Below, piece by piece: positions 34,496-43,181 of a stretch of 64,000 nucleotides of DNA; position 1 is the stretch's first letter, and every line of letters begins with the position of its first letter. Below the pieces are notes generated by a model. The model was not told where the DNA came from and made no database searches. It saw nothing but the letters and a program-made list of their open reading frames with translations. The translations under genes were made by a program, and so were the position numbers. Origin of the DNA: Candidatus Gastranaerophilales bacterium (GTDB lineage Bacteria > Cyanobacteriota > Vampirovibrionia > Gastranaerophilales > Gastranaerophilaceae); the NCBI GenBank assembly GCA_944326585.1, contig CALVEN010000001.1, positions 1 through 64,000 of the forward strand, read 5' to 3'.

Positions 34496-36046
34496 ATGAC
34501 CGATGAAGTAATAAAAACACCCCAAAAAGCCCCGTTGTGGCTCATCTCAATTTCAATTCTTGTGCCGACTGCATTTGCAATGCTTGCAACATCTGCCACA
34601 AACGTTGCAATCCCCCATATTGCAGGATATTTCGGCTCAACTATTGATGAAGCCAACTGGGTTATCACCTCCTATATGATTGCGAACGCCTGTCTTATTC
34701 TGATGACCGGCTGGCTTGAAAACTTTATGGGACGCAAAAACTTTTTAAAAGTCTTTATCTCCATTTTTACGGTCGGTTCATTAATTTGCGCGGTTGCGCC
34801 GAATTTGAATTTTATGGTTTTGGGACGATTAATACAAGGGATAGGCGGAGGTCCTATGATGCCTATTTCACAGGCGATTTTACTTGAGAGTTTTCCTTTT
34901 GAAAAAAGAGGGCTTGCAATGTCATTATTCGGACTTGCGGTTATGGTTTTTTCAATTTTAGGACCGTCATTCGGCGGGTTTATTGTAGATAATTCCGCAT
35001 GGCAATGGATTTATTATATTAACATACCGATAGGGATAATTTCGGTAATTCTGGTTCATTGCAATATTCCTGAGCTGGAAATAAGAAAAAAAATCGAAAA
35101 AATAGATTTCCCCGGCATGATATCACTTGTAGTCTGGCTTTTAACAATGCAGGTTGTGCTTGATAAGGGGCAGCAATACAACTGGTTTGACTGCGCATGG
35201 ATTTCATGGCTTGCCGGAATTTCAGCCTGCGCAATGGCATTTTTCATTGTATGGGAACTTGAATGCAAGCATGCTTTAATAAATTTAAGAATCTTTAAAG
35301 ATAAAAATTTCTTTATCGGAACTCTTTTGGGGTCCTCCGTAAACGTTATTATTTACGTTACAATTCTTTTGCTGCCGCAATTCTTACAAAACATGATGGG
35401 GTATACTGCAATGCTGAGCGGCTTTTCTCTTGCTCCGCGTGTAATTTCCTGCGTTATAATGCTTCTTATTATAGGACCTTTAATGAATGTTATCGACAAC
35501 AGATTTTTAATTGCATCGGGATTTTTCTTCTTAAGTCTTTCGACAATAATGTTCATGAATCTCAATTTATCGGTTTCATTCACTTATGTTGCAATACCTA
35601 ATATTATTATGGGTGTCGGGGTAATTCTTGTGTTTATTCCTGTATCATCGCTTGTTCTTGGAACGTTGCCGAAATCCGAATTATCAAACGGAGCAAGTTT
35701 ACACAGCTTGTGCAAATGTGTTGCAACAGCATTTGTAATTTCCATGTCATCTACCCTTGTTGCCAGACATTCTCAAATGCATCAGGTTTATCTTGTAAGA
35801 CATCTTTCTAACTTTAACCTTGTTTTCCAGCATAAGTTTGCGGCTATGGTTAATACTTTTATGGCCTCCGCATCAAGTGTTTTTGCGCAACACAAAGCAA
35901 ACGGCTTTTTCTACAAACAGCTTGTACAGCAGTCAAGATTAATGGCTTTTGTTGATGTATTTGAACTTTTTGCACTTCTCGCATTTATCTTAATACCTTA
36001 TGCTTTTGCTTTAAAAGTAAATATTAAAAACCGTAGAGAAAATTAA
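34496..36046 (+). CDS. EmrB-type drug:H+ antiporter (MFS DHA2)
   Basis: 516 residues with 14 predicted TMs. The first TM region has TSATNVAIPHIAGYFG and the TM2 region WVITSYMIANA, both typical of EmrB/QacA. Motif A-like GRKNF and motif C-like ILGPSFGGFIVD are present. It exports hydrophobic compounds by proton exchange together with the fusion protein and TolC-like channel. A long periplasmic segment near residue 420-480 is rich in His and Phe. It starts 2 nt after the previous gene and is the last of the pump genes. Confidence 0.93.
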   Translation: MTDEVIKTPQKAPLWLISISILVPTAFAMLATSATNVAIPHIAGYFGSTIDEANWVITSYMIANACLILMTGWLENFMGRKNFLKVFISIFTVGSLICAVAPNLNFMVLGRLIQGIGGGPMMPISQAILLESFPFEKRGLAMSLFGLAVMVFSILGPSFGGFIVDNSAWQWIYYINIPIGIISVILVHCNIPELEIRKKIEKIDFPGMISLVVWLLTMQVVLDKGQQYNWFDCAWISWLAGISACAMAFFIVWELECKHALINLRIFKDKNFFIGTLLGSSVNVIIYVTILLLPQFLQNMMGYTAMLSGFSLAPRVISCVIMLLIIGPLMNVIDNRFLIASGFFFLSLSTIMFMNLNLSVSFTYVAIPNIIMGVGVILVFIPVSSLVLGTLPKSELSNGASLHSLCKCVATAFVISMSSTLVARHSQMHQVYLVRHLSNFNLVFQHKFAAMVNTFMASASSVFAQHKANGFFYKQLVQQSRLMAFVDVFELFALLAFILIPYAFALKVNIKNRREN

Positions 36047-36096
36047 TCTTGCATAAAATTCATTTAGCTTTTATAATTTGAAAAAAAGGAGTTTGT

Positions 36097-36969
36097 ATGA
36101 ATTTAAAAATTGATGAAAGTAAATGTATTCACTGCGGACAATGTATTAATGATTGTTTATCAAAAGCACTGGAATTTGGCGAAAATAATATTCCGAAAAC
36201 AGCAGAAAACGGAGAAAAAAGATGTATAGGCTGCCAGCATTGTCTGACAGTTTGTCCGACGGGCGCTTTATCCATTTTCGGTAAAAATCCCGAAGAATCT
36301 GATGCTGTTCAACAATACAATCCTGATGAAATTCTTAATTTGATTAAAAACAGACGCAGTTACAGACGCTATAAATCCGAAAATTTAGCGCCTGAAGTTA
36401 TGGAAAAATTAAAAAATATGCTCAACTGGGTTCCGACAGGAGTAAATAACCATAAGTTACACTTTTCTTTCATTGATGATGTTGACGTAATGAATGATTT
36501 CAGAGAATACACAAACAAAAAACTCATTGAAATAATATCAAAACCCGGAATCAACGGAGCATTAAAAAAATTTGCAAGGTATAAAAATGCTATATTAAAA
36601 GGGGATGACGTAATATTTCGCGGCGCACCGCACATGGTTGTTGTATCATCACCTGTTGATGCCCCGTGCAAAGATGTAGACCCGATTATTGCATTAAGCT
36701 ACTTTGAGCTTTATGCACAGAGTTTAGGAGTTGCAACATGCTGGTGCGGACTTGCATACGGTGTTTTGAGATTCATGCCGGAACTTTGCAAACAGCTTGA
36801 AATTCCGGAAAAGTATAAATTATCTTACGTAATGCTTTTCGGACCAAAAGACATAACCTACCACAGAGCACCGCAGCCGGAACCGTTTACCATGGTTTCA
36901 GTTAAAAAAGGCAATCGTGAAATGTCTTTTGTCGAAAAGGTTAAAAGATTTTTCTATAATGCTCAATAG
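36097..36969 (+). CDS. Nitroreductase fused to two 4Fe-4S clusters
   Basis: 290 residues. Residues 1-60 are a 2[4Fe-4S] ferredoxin: CIHCGQCINDC (Cys10, 13, 16, 20) and CIGCQHCLTVCPTG. The rest is an FMN nitroreductase domain starting IKNRRSYRRYK with WVPTGVNNH and CGLAYGVLRF. It probably reduces quinones, nitro compounds or flavins using ferredoxin electrons. AAGGAG is 8 nt before ATG. It lies 50 nt after the pump, so it may belong to the same detoxification response. Confidence 0.92.
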   Translation: MNLKIDESKCIHCGQCINDCLSKALEFGENNIPKTAENGEKRCIGCQHCLTVCPTGALSIFGKNPEESDAVQQYNPDEILNLIKNRRSYRRYKSENLAPEVMEKLKNMLNWVPTGVNNHKLHFSFIDDVDVMNDFREYTNKKLIEIISKPGINGALKKFARYKNAILKGDDVIFRGAPHMVVVSSPVDAPCKDVDPIIALSYFELYAQSLGVATCWCGLAYGVLRFMPELCKQLEIPEKYKLSYVMLFGPKDITYHRAPQPEPFTMVSVKKGNREMSFVEKVKRFFYNAQ

Positions 36970-36972
36970 CTT

Positions 36973-38334
36973 TTAAAAATCACGCGGTTTAACACCTTTG
37001 AGCCAGTTGGATTCTATTTGCTCCAGAGAAATTCCTTTTGTTTCCGGAACAAAGAAGAATACAAACAATATGCAAAGGAAAGATACGGCTGCAAAGCCCC
37101 AGAAAGTTATTGCGCCGCCAAGCCTGTTAATCAAAATCGGAAAACTTCCGACAACAAAGAAATTAAAGGCAAAGTTTGAAACAGTACAAATACTCATTGC
37201 CAAACCTCTTATCTTAAGCGGGAATACTTCTGATACAAGAACCCAGCCCACAGGTCCCAGACTAAACGCAAAACATACAATATAAGAAACTAAACTGCCG
37301 ACAGCAACCCATTTTAAATTTGCGCCCAAAACATGTTCAAATTGAAAAGCACATCCAAGAGCCAACAAACTCAGCATGACCCCCGACAAACCGAAATATA
37401 ATAAAGGTTTTCTTCCGAGTCTGTCCGTAAAAAATATTGCGACAACCGTCATTAAAAAGTTAACAACACCAATGCCCGTCGTTGCATAAATTGCATTAAG
37501 GTTTGAATCAAATCCGGCAATTTTAAATATTGTAGGCGCATAATAAATAATTGTATTTATACCTGTACAAATTTGCGCAAACATAATACCGATACCCACA
37601 ATAAACGGCATTATCATCCATTTTTTAAATCTGAATTTTTTATCAACCGTATCTTTTTCGGGTTTTAAAGTTTCTTTAATCTGTCTTATTTCTTCGTCAA
37701 CATCAATATCAGGTTCAATTTTTCGGAAAACTTTTTTAGCCTCATCATCTCGATTTTTGCTGACAAGCCAACGGGGAGTATCACTCAAAAACATCATACC
37801 AATTAAAAGAATTAGCCCCGGAAAAACTCCTGCAAAAAGCATCCAGCGCCAGCTATATACAGCCTGTGCAAAAGCCGCATTAATTACATAGGAAAATAAA
37901 ATTCCCGCTGTAATTGCCCACTGATAAAGTGAAACAAGAGTACCTCTGAGTTGTTTTGGCGAAACTTCCGATAAATACAACGGTACAACAAAATTAACAA
38001 TCCCGACAGCCAAACCCACAAGAATTCTTGATAATATCAAAACGTAAATATTAGGAGCCAAACCGCAAAGAATTGAGCCCGTAATAAATATTAATGCAGT
38101 CGCTATAATAATCTTCTTACGACCAAATATATCCGCCAAAATTCCGTTTGTTGCAGCGCCGATAACAGCTCCGATTAATACTGAACTTACAAGAATACCC
38201 TGCAGGTAATCAGACAAATTCCAGGTTTCATTTATATAAAGCAAAGCCCCTGAAATTACTCCCGTATCAAACCCTGACAACAAGCCGCCTAATGATGCAA
38301 CAATTGCAACAACATATAACCATAAATATTTCAT
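36973..38334 (-). CDS. Sugar porter (MFS SP family)
   Basis: 453 residues, 12 TMs. Signatures: GFDTGVISGALLYI in TM1, ADIFGRKK between TM2 and TM3, a PRWLV motif, TGINTIIYYAPTIF in TM7, DRLGRKP, and the terminal PETKG. This is a proton-coupled hexose/pentose importer like XylE or GalP; the exact sugar is not decided. It is convergent with the nitroreductase gene, with only 3 nt between stops and no obvious terminator. Confidence 0.92.
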   Translation of the reverse strand: MKYLWLYVVAIVASLGGLLSGFDTGVISGALLYINETWNLSDYLQGILVSSVLIGAVIGAATNGILADIFGRKKIIIATALIFITGSILCGLAPNIYVLILSRILVGLAVGIVNFVVPLYLSEVSPKQLRGTLVSLYQWAITAGILFSYVINAAFAQAVYSWRWMLFAGVFPGLILLIGMMFLSDTPRWLVSKNRDDEAKKVFRKIEPDIDVDEEIRQIKETLKPEKDTVDKKFRFKKWMIMPFIVGIGIMFAQICTGINTIIYYAPTIFKIAGFDSNLNAIYATTGIGVVNFLMTVVAIFFTDRLGRKPLLYFGLSGVMLSLLALGCAFQFEHVLGANLKWVAVGSLVSYIVCFAFSLGPVGWVLVSEVFPLKIRGLAMSICTVSNFAFNFFVVGSFPILINRLGGAITFWGFAAVSFLCILFVFFFVPETKGISLEQIESNWLKGVKPRDF

Positions 38335-38545
38335 TCTAACTCCGGAAAACGTGTTTACCTTTTTATTATAACGTATTTTTTAACTTTTTCAAGCTAATAA
38401 TGACATAAAAATAACTCTAACCGTTTTATTAACTTATAATTTAATTTTTCTTAACTATACTTTGACTAAATTGTTATTTATGCTTAAAATAGTAAATAAA
38501 TATTTGACAGTAGACAAAAATGGCATATATAACTATAATATTATT

Positions 38546-39349
38546 ATGTTAGAAATTAAAGAAATACCGGTAGGAAATATTTTTTCCAAAACATCATTCA
38601 GGGGTTACAGTTATGTAATCAACCCTTACACCGGTTGTGCCAGCGGGTGTTTATATTGTTATGCGTGCTTTATGCAGCAGTTTACAAATCATACGGGAGA
38701 AATCTGGGGCGAATTTATTGATGTAAAACGCTGGGATGGTGTTGTAAGAACCAAAAGAACCGTCAAAGATCGTAATATTTTAATGAGTACGGTAACCGAT
38801 CCGTATAATCCTATTGAAAAAGAATACAAAAATACACGTGCAATTCTTGAACGTTTACAGGAAATCGGCTGCAACCTGACAGTTTGTACAAGATCAGATT
38901 TGGTTTTAAGAGATATTGATATTTTAAAAGATATGAAAGCCAGAGTATCAATGTCCGTTAATACTCTGGATGAAAAATTCGTTAAATGCTGCGAAAATAC
39001 AACACCCATCAAAAAAAGATTACAAGCACTTAAAAAACTTCATGATAAAGGAATTTATACAATACTTTGCATCTCCCCGATATTCCCGTACATAACGGAT
39101 TATGAAGAAATTATAGAAAAAGCCAAAGGATTTGTTGACGAATACTGGTTTGAAAATCTTAACCTGCGTCAGCCCTACAAAACAACAATTTTAAACTTTA
39201 TCCAGAGTAATTACCCCGAATATTATGAAAAATACAAAGAAATTTATATTGATAAAAACAGAGAATACTGGTTTTTTATGAAACATAATATTATACAGTA
39301 CTGCAAAAAACACAAATTGACATATAAAATAGACTTCAGACACAGCTAA
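38546..39349 (+). CDS. SPL-family radical SAM protein
   Basis: 267 residues from the chosen start. The cluster motif is CASGCLYCYA (C-x3-C-x2-C) after NPYTG, followed by FMQQFTNHTGEIWGEFIDVK and STVTDPYNPIEKEYK, features shared with spore photoproduct lyase-like and radical SAM mobile-pair proteins. It would generate a 5'-deoxyadenosyl radical; the substrate is unknown and no partner radical SAM gene is adjacent. The start at 38546 is preferred over the longer frame: TAGACA, 17 bp, TATAAT (38534-38539), then 6 nt to ATG. Predicted leaderless. The 3' end overlaps the PPTase by 14 bp. Confidence 0.85.
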   Translation: MLEIKEIPVGNIFSKTSFRGYSYVINPYTGCASGCLYCYACFMQQFTNHTGEIWGEFIDVKRWDGVVRTKRTVKDRNILMSTVTDPYNPIEKEYKNTRAILERLQEIGCNLTVCTRSDLVLRDIDILKDMKARVSMSVNTLDEKFVKCCENTTPIKKRLQALKKLHDKGIYTILCISPIFPYITDYEEIIEKAKGFVDEYWFENLNLRQPYKTTILNFIQSNYPEYYEKYKEIYIDKNREYWFFMKHNIIQYCKKHKLTYKIDFRHS

Positions 39350-39866
39350 AACCGGTATTCGAAAATTCATAAATTTTATAATTTTCATCAAAATTTCCGG
39401 CAACGGTAACCATAAAATTATCTTTAAAAGAAAAAGTTATTTTTGTTTTTGGTGAACCTTGAAGTTTAATAGCCGCTTCGTATTCTGTCCAAAACTTGTA
39501 AAATACGTCTTTAGAAATATTTTTGCCTTTGTAATTATATCTTTCAAAAATTTCTTTGAAATTTCTTTCCTTCATAAATTCAATATCCAAACCTATCGGA
39601 TTTTCATCAAAAGCCGCCATTACAATATTATTTGAGTGTGAAATGCTGAAATTGAGTTCACTGTTTTTAAATCTCGGCTTGCTGTTCACAATTTCAATCT
39701 GCGTATCTTCAATCTTATAAAACTCTTTTGCTGCTGTTTTGACTAAAAATCTCCCGTAACAGTGCTGCATTTCCTTTTTTTCGGAAAGAAATTTTCTGTC
39801 AGCAAAGCTTTTTAAAAAATCCATATCCGCAGAGTATTCATTTATATCAAGATAAAAAATTTTCAT
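39336..39866 (-). CDS. Sfp-type 4'-phosphopantetheinyl transferase
   Basis: 176 residues. The magnesium-binding GLDIE and the FYKFWTEYEAAIK segment are the two Sfp-family signatures; FSISHSNN is the usual preceding block. It transfers phosphopantetheine from CoA to the Ser of carrier proteins, most plausibly the two ACPs at 17.7-18.3 kb. It stands alone, away from that cluster. On the minus strand TATTAT ends 6 nt before ATG and there is no Shine-Dalgarno: predicted leaderless. Confidence 0.88.
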   Translation of the reverse strand: MKIFYLDINEYSADMDFLKSFADRKFLSEKKEMQHCYGRFLVKTAAKEFYKIEDTQIEIVNSKPRFKNSELNFSISHSNNIVMAAFDENPIGLDIEFMKERNFKEIFERYNYKGKNISKDVFYKFWTEYEAAIKLQGSPKTKITFSFKDNFMVTVAGNFDENYKIYEFSNTGFSCV

Positions 39867-39989
39867 AAACTAATAATAACATATCAAAATAAAAAATTAT
39901 TCAACAGCACAAATATTTATATCCAACCGGGCAATTTTGTTTTATCAAGGTGCGGGATAAAATAATTTTACTTTCAGAAAGGCGGATTT

Positions 39990-40769
39990 ATGTTTAAAGA
40001 TACACAAAGCAATTGTGCTAATTTTTGCACCGAAATAATAGATAATACAGACTTGAAAGATTTGAAAAAAAGTTTTGTGGAAATTTTGACACATGATTTA
40101 AAAACACCAATATTAGCGCAAATCCGTGTATTAGATATGATTGTTGACGGAAAATTCGGTCAATTAAGCAATGAACAATCGGAGATGCTCAACTTAACTC
40201 TTGAATCCTGCAACTATATGTACACAATGGTTGCAACTTTAATCTCAACATACAAATTTGACATAGAAGAACCAGAGCTTAATTATTCGCACTTTAATAT
40301 AATACAAATAATAGAAAACACTATTAAAAAGACTGAACTTTTCTTAAAAGAAAACAATATAAAGATAGTTATAATACCTGAAATTAAAAATCCGATAATT
40401 TCAGGAGATTTAATCCGTTTGACAAAAGTAATACAAACCCTTTTGTTTAATTCACTTAATACAGCATTTAAAAATTCAATAATAAAAATTTATCTGGAAG
40501 AACATAACAATAATTTTACTGTAAAATTTGAAAGCCATAGCGGTTATATAAGTCCTGAAAAAATACGTAAAATGTTTCAATTCCATACATGCCCGACCAA
40601 AAAATATGACAAAATAGGAACAGGTATAGGTCTTTTTCTTGTTAATAAAATAATTGAAAAACACCACGGCAGAATAATCGCTGAAAGTTCAATAAACCAG
40701 ACAAACGTTTTAGGTTTTGAAATACCTAAAGAAGCCGTCGGAAAATTCTACTATGAAAATTGTGTTTAA
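39990..40769 (+). CDS. Soluble sensor histidine kinase
   Basis: 259 residues. The phospho-acceptor H-box is LTHDLKTPI near residue 37. The ATPase domain is atypical: the N-box reads LFNSLNTAFKNS, and the G2 box GTGIGLFLVNKIIEKHHG is clear. There is no TM or classical sensor domain, only 35 or so residues before the H-box. No response-regulator gene is adjacent, so it is an orphan kinase. AAAGGCGG precedes ATG by 6 nt. It overlaps prmC by 4 bp at the 3' ends. Confidence 0.88.
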   Translation: MFKDTQSNCANFCTEIIDNTDLKDLKKSFVEILTHDLKTPILAQIRVLDMIVDGKFGQLSNEQSEMLNLTLESCNYMYTMVATLISTYKFDIEEPELNYSHFNIIQIIENTIKKTELFLKENNIKIVIIPEIKNPIISGDLIRLTKVIQTLLFNSLNTAFKNSIIKIYLEEHNNNFTVKFESHSGYISPEKIRKMFQFHTCPTKKYDKIGTGIGLFLVNKIIEKHHGRIIAESSINQTNVLGFEIPKEAVGKFYYENCV

Positions 40770-41599
40770 ATTCTGCCCCAAATTACACGGTCAATATCTG
40801 CAAGGTCTTTAATAATTTCTATTTCACTAAAGCCGGCTGTTTCCATCATTTTTTTAACATCCTGATATTGTCCTATACCAAGTTCAAACAAAAGATATCC
40901 GCCCTTATTCAAAATTTGAGGCGCATTTTTTGTAATTTTTTCATAAAATTCCAGACCTTTTGCATCTTCGGTAAAAAGTGCCATTTCCGGGTCAAATTTA
41001 ACCTCCGGCTGGATATTATTTTTTTCACAAGGCGGAATATACGGCGGATTGGAAACAATTATATCAAAGCTTTCGCCCGGTTTCACATTAGAAAAAATAT
41101 CAGACTTTCTAAAAATCGCCTTGTTAAATAAATTCAACCTTGATGCGTTATCAAGCGCAGTATTCAAAGCTTCATTAGATATATCAAGCCCGATTACCTG
41201 ACAACCGGTAAGTTTAGCAATCATACATGCAATACAGCCCGTGCCTGTTCCGACATCAAGCGCCATTTTAAAATTATTTTGATTAATAAGCTCAACTGCT
41301 TTTCTGACAAGAATTTCCGTTTCATCACGGGGGATTAAAACATTTTTATTAACAATAAATTTTTCCCCCATAAAATCCGCAAACCCTATGATATGCTGAA
41401 CAGGCTGGCGTGTTCTGGCACGCAGTTCAGCCTTTTCTTTAACAAGTTCAAGCTTTTGAGGGTCAAGCTTTTTACCCATAAGAATATCTTTTACGCCAAA
41501 CCCCGCAAAATGCTCAATAAGCATTTTAACCTCAACATTCGCCTCATTAGGCTCAATTCCGGCATCGGTCAAAATTTTTACAATCTCCTGAATAGTCAT
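40766..41599 (-). CDS. prmC: Release-factor glutamine methyltransferase
   Basis: 277 residues. An N-terminal helical domain is followed by the SAM-binding DVGTGTGCIA and the substrate Gln-binding NPPYIPP motif, the PrmC/HemK signature. It methylates the Gln of the GGQ motif in RF1/RF2. TATAAA on the minus strand (41606-41611) ends 6 nt before ATG; no Shine-Dalgarno. Predicted leaderless. Confidence 0.95.
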   Translation of the reverse strand: MTIQEIVKILTDAGIEPNEANVEVKMLIEHFAGFGVKDILMGKKLDPQKLELVKEKAELRARTRQPVQHIIGFADFMGEKFIVNKNVLIPRDETEILVRKAVELINQNNFKMALDVGTGTGCIACMIAKLTGCQVIGLDISNEALNTALDNASRLNLFNKAIFRKSDIFSNVKPGESFDIIVSNPPYIPPCEKNNIQPEVKFDPEMALFTEDAKGLEFYEKITKNAPQILNKGGYLLFELGIGQYQDVKKMMETAGFSEIEIIKDLADIDRVIWGRI

Positions 41600-41639
41600 A
41601 ATCTATTTATAACACTAAAATAAGTTATTTTGAATATTA

Positions 41640-41858
41640 CTAAAAATCCAATAACTCCAAAAGCGTCAAATCAAAACCTTGAGCAATTTTCAGCAACGTT
41701 GTAATTTTAGCCGTAGTCTGCGCTTTTTCAATTCTCATAATCGTTGACGGCTCCAGACCGTTTAAATAACAAAAAGCTTCAAGCGTTAATTTCCTTGATG
41801 TTCTCAAAGTCTTTATTCTATTGCCAAGCTTAATAATAAATTCTTTATTGTCTTTCAT
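41640..41858 (-). CDS. XRE-family HTH regulator
   Basis: 72 residues, a lone helix-turn-helix domain (KLGNRIKTLRTSRKLTLEAFCYLNGLEPSTIMRIEKA). No effector domain. TTGACT (minus strand, 41887-41892), 16 bp, GATAAT (41865-41870), then 6 nt to ATG; no Shine-Dalgarno. It faces away from the hairpin-rich gap at 41.9-42.4 kb and could regulate genes there. Confidence 0.88.
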   Translation of the reverse strand: MKDNKEFIIKLGNRIKTLRTSRKLTLEAFCYLNGLEPSTIMRIEKAQTTAKITTLLKIAQGFDLTLLELLDF

Positions 41859-41864
41859 AAATTA

Positions 41865-41892
41865 ATTATCCTATAATTTACAACTTAGTCAA
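41865..41892 (-). promoter_or_regulatory. Promoter of the 41640 XRE gene
   Basis: TTGACT, 16 bp, GATAAT on the minus strand, with ATG 6 nt past the -10 box. Confidence 0.6.
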
Positions 41893-42039
41893 GAACATAA
41901 AACCTAATTTATTAATAATATTTCCTGTTTTTATTGACAAAAGCTGATAATTTATTTACAATAATTACAGAGGTAAGTTCCGCACCTTCGCCGGCACACA
42001 CAATTTTACAGAGAAATTGGTCGGAAAGGAGGTGATTGT

Positions 42040-42114
42040 ATGAAAAGAAAGATAATAAAAAGAGCCTTACTCACAATAAGACTCTTTATCAATTTTATTT
42101 TGCTTTTCATCTAG
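42040..42114 (+). CDS. Possible 24-residue basic-hydrophobic peptide
   Basis: An ATG after the very strong AAAGGAGGTGATTGT opens a 24-residue peptide: a basic start (MKRKIIKRA) then a hydrophobic run (LLTIRLFINFILLFI). This is the shape of small membrane toxins or holin-like peptides of type I toxin-antitoxin loci, or of leader peptides. The coding stretch itself can fold (AAGAGCCTTA/TAAGACTCTT with one mismatch), and a 13-bp hairpin follows. No antisense antitoxin can be shown by eye. It may instead be only an RNA. Confidence 0.4.
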   Translation: MKRKIIKRALLTIRLFINFILLFI

Positions 42115-42123
42115 GGAACAAAG

Positions 42124-42156
42124 AACGGTTTAAATGTCATCGGCATTTAAGCCGTT
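42124..42156. other. 13-bp stem-loop after the small peptide
   Basis: AACGGTTTAAATG, loop tcatcgg, CATTTAAGCCGTT (one G-U pair). No T-run follows, so it may stabilise the RNA 3' end rather than terminate. Confidence 0.6.
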
Positions 42157-42201
42157 TCCCTATACAAACATTATAACGTATTTTGAGCCAAAGTCAATAG
42201 A

Positions 42202-42280
42202 TTGTTATATTATTATTGTTTTGAAACAATAGCGGAGCCGTAGGCGGGAGCGTCGTTGAAAAACAATAATAATATAACAA
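42202..42280. repeat. 79-bp element with perfect 21-bp terminal inverted repeats
   Basis: Left arm 42202-42222 and right arm 42260-42280 are exact reverse complements (starting TTGTTATATTATTATTG). The 37-nt loop is GC-richer, with gcggagccg and gcgggagcg. There is no T-tract. It fits a small non-autonomous mobile element or a structured RNA better than a terminator. The same gcggagccg word occurs in the terminator loop near 25212. Confidence 0.75.
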
Positions 42281-42385
42281 GTATCAATAATCACAATTGT
42301 AACAATATATAAAGTTTATATACTTTTAAAGCAATTTTATCTTAACAAATTTCTTTAATAAAGTATAACGAGGTATAATTACGTT

Positions 42386-42568
42386 ATGGATGAGAGAAAC
42401 GAACAAAACTTAAGAGTAATATCAAATTCTCAAGAGACGAGAGGTAATGAAGTTTCTGAACAAATTCGTTTGTCTCGCCAGACAAATCCTATTGTTAGAA
42501 AGTTGTTGAAATTTGGCAAGTCTGAATTAACACACAAATTTTCGGTCAAAGATTTGTTCACGCGTTAG
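42386..42568 (+). CDS. Small hypothetical protein
   Basis: 60 residues, hydrophilic, with no recognised domain; the C-terminal half is basic (VRKLLKFGKSELTHKFSVKDLFTR). The main reason to call it real is its promoter: TATAAT at 42374-42379 ends 6 nt before ATG, the same geometry as many housekeeping genes here, with no Shine-Dalgarno. A structured GC-richer stretch (42569-42660) with CAGAAT/ATTCTG and CGGT/ACCG stems follows it. Confidence 0.5.
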   Translation: MDERNEQNLRVISNSQETRGNEVSEQIRLSRQTNPIVRKLLKFGKSELTHKFSVKDLFTR

Positions 42569-42671
42569 GAATATGCGCACGGTTTTATGAGGACCGCACG
42601 GGGGCAGAATGATCCGCCGGTTTGCGAAATTCTGAAAGTTATACTTCGTTATACTTTTTTAAGGTAGTTGT

Positions 42672-43181
42672 ATGTACGAGATTAAAAAGCAGATATATCT
42701 TGATTTTTCAAAAACACAAAAAGCTGCTCTGTGTAATTTTTTGCGTGCATTAGTGAAAAAATCACCTGAATTATCTGTTGATGAAATTATGCAAAAATTT
42801 ATTGAGGATGAAAAATATTATCTTGAAATCAACAACTCCCGCTTTGAATTTTTGGAAAATCTGCTTGACGATGAACAGTTTTTAAAAGATACGGAAAAAT
42901 ATTTAAAAGAATGCAGAAAATATTATGATTATAAAAAATCACAGGAGCCTTTAATTCAGGCACAAAAAGAATTTGAAAAGAAAAAACGCGAATTTTTGCG
43001 GCAGGTCAAAATGTCAAAAGAATCCCCGACAAAAAAACAGTTATATTATTACGAAAAACTCTGCAAAAAATATAATCTTGAAAAAAAAGAACTCTCGTCA
43101 AAACTTGAAGCACGTGATGAAATTGACAAAATCTTAAAAGAACACAACCCGACAGTTGAATTCGGAGAAGAAATTTTATAG
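42672..43181 (+). CDS. Coiled-coil-like hypothetical protein
   Basis: 169 residues, rich in K and E, with long predicted helices (KYLKECRKYYDYKKSQ, QAQKEFEKKKREFLRQ, LYYYEKLCKKYNLEKKEL). The segment from about 115 (SPTKKQLYYYEKLCKKY) recalls short helical repeats found in phage-like or nuclease-associated tails, but no family is assigned. AAGG lies 8 nt before ATG. Its 3' end overlaps bioD by 6 bp (convergent). Confidence 0.65.
   Translation: MYEIKKQIYLDFSKTQKAALCNFLRALVKKSPELSVDEIMQKFIEDEKYYLEINNSRFEFLENLLDDEQFLKDTEKYLKECRKYYDYKKSQEPLIQAQKEFEKKKREFLRQVKMSKESPTKKQLYYYEKLCKKYNLEKKELSSKLEARDEIDKILKEHNPTVEFGEEIL

Noticed and set aside
42202-42280. Retron msr/msd RNA
   Set aside because: No reverse transcriptase gene lies near the inverted repeat.
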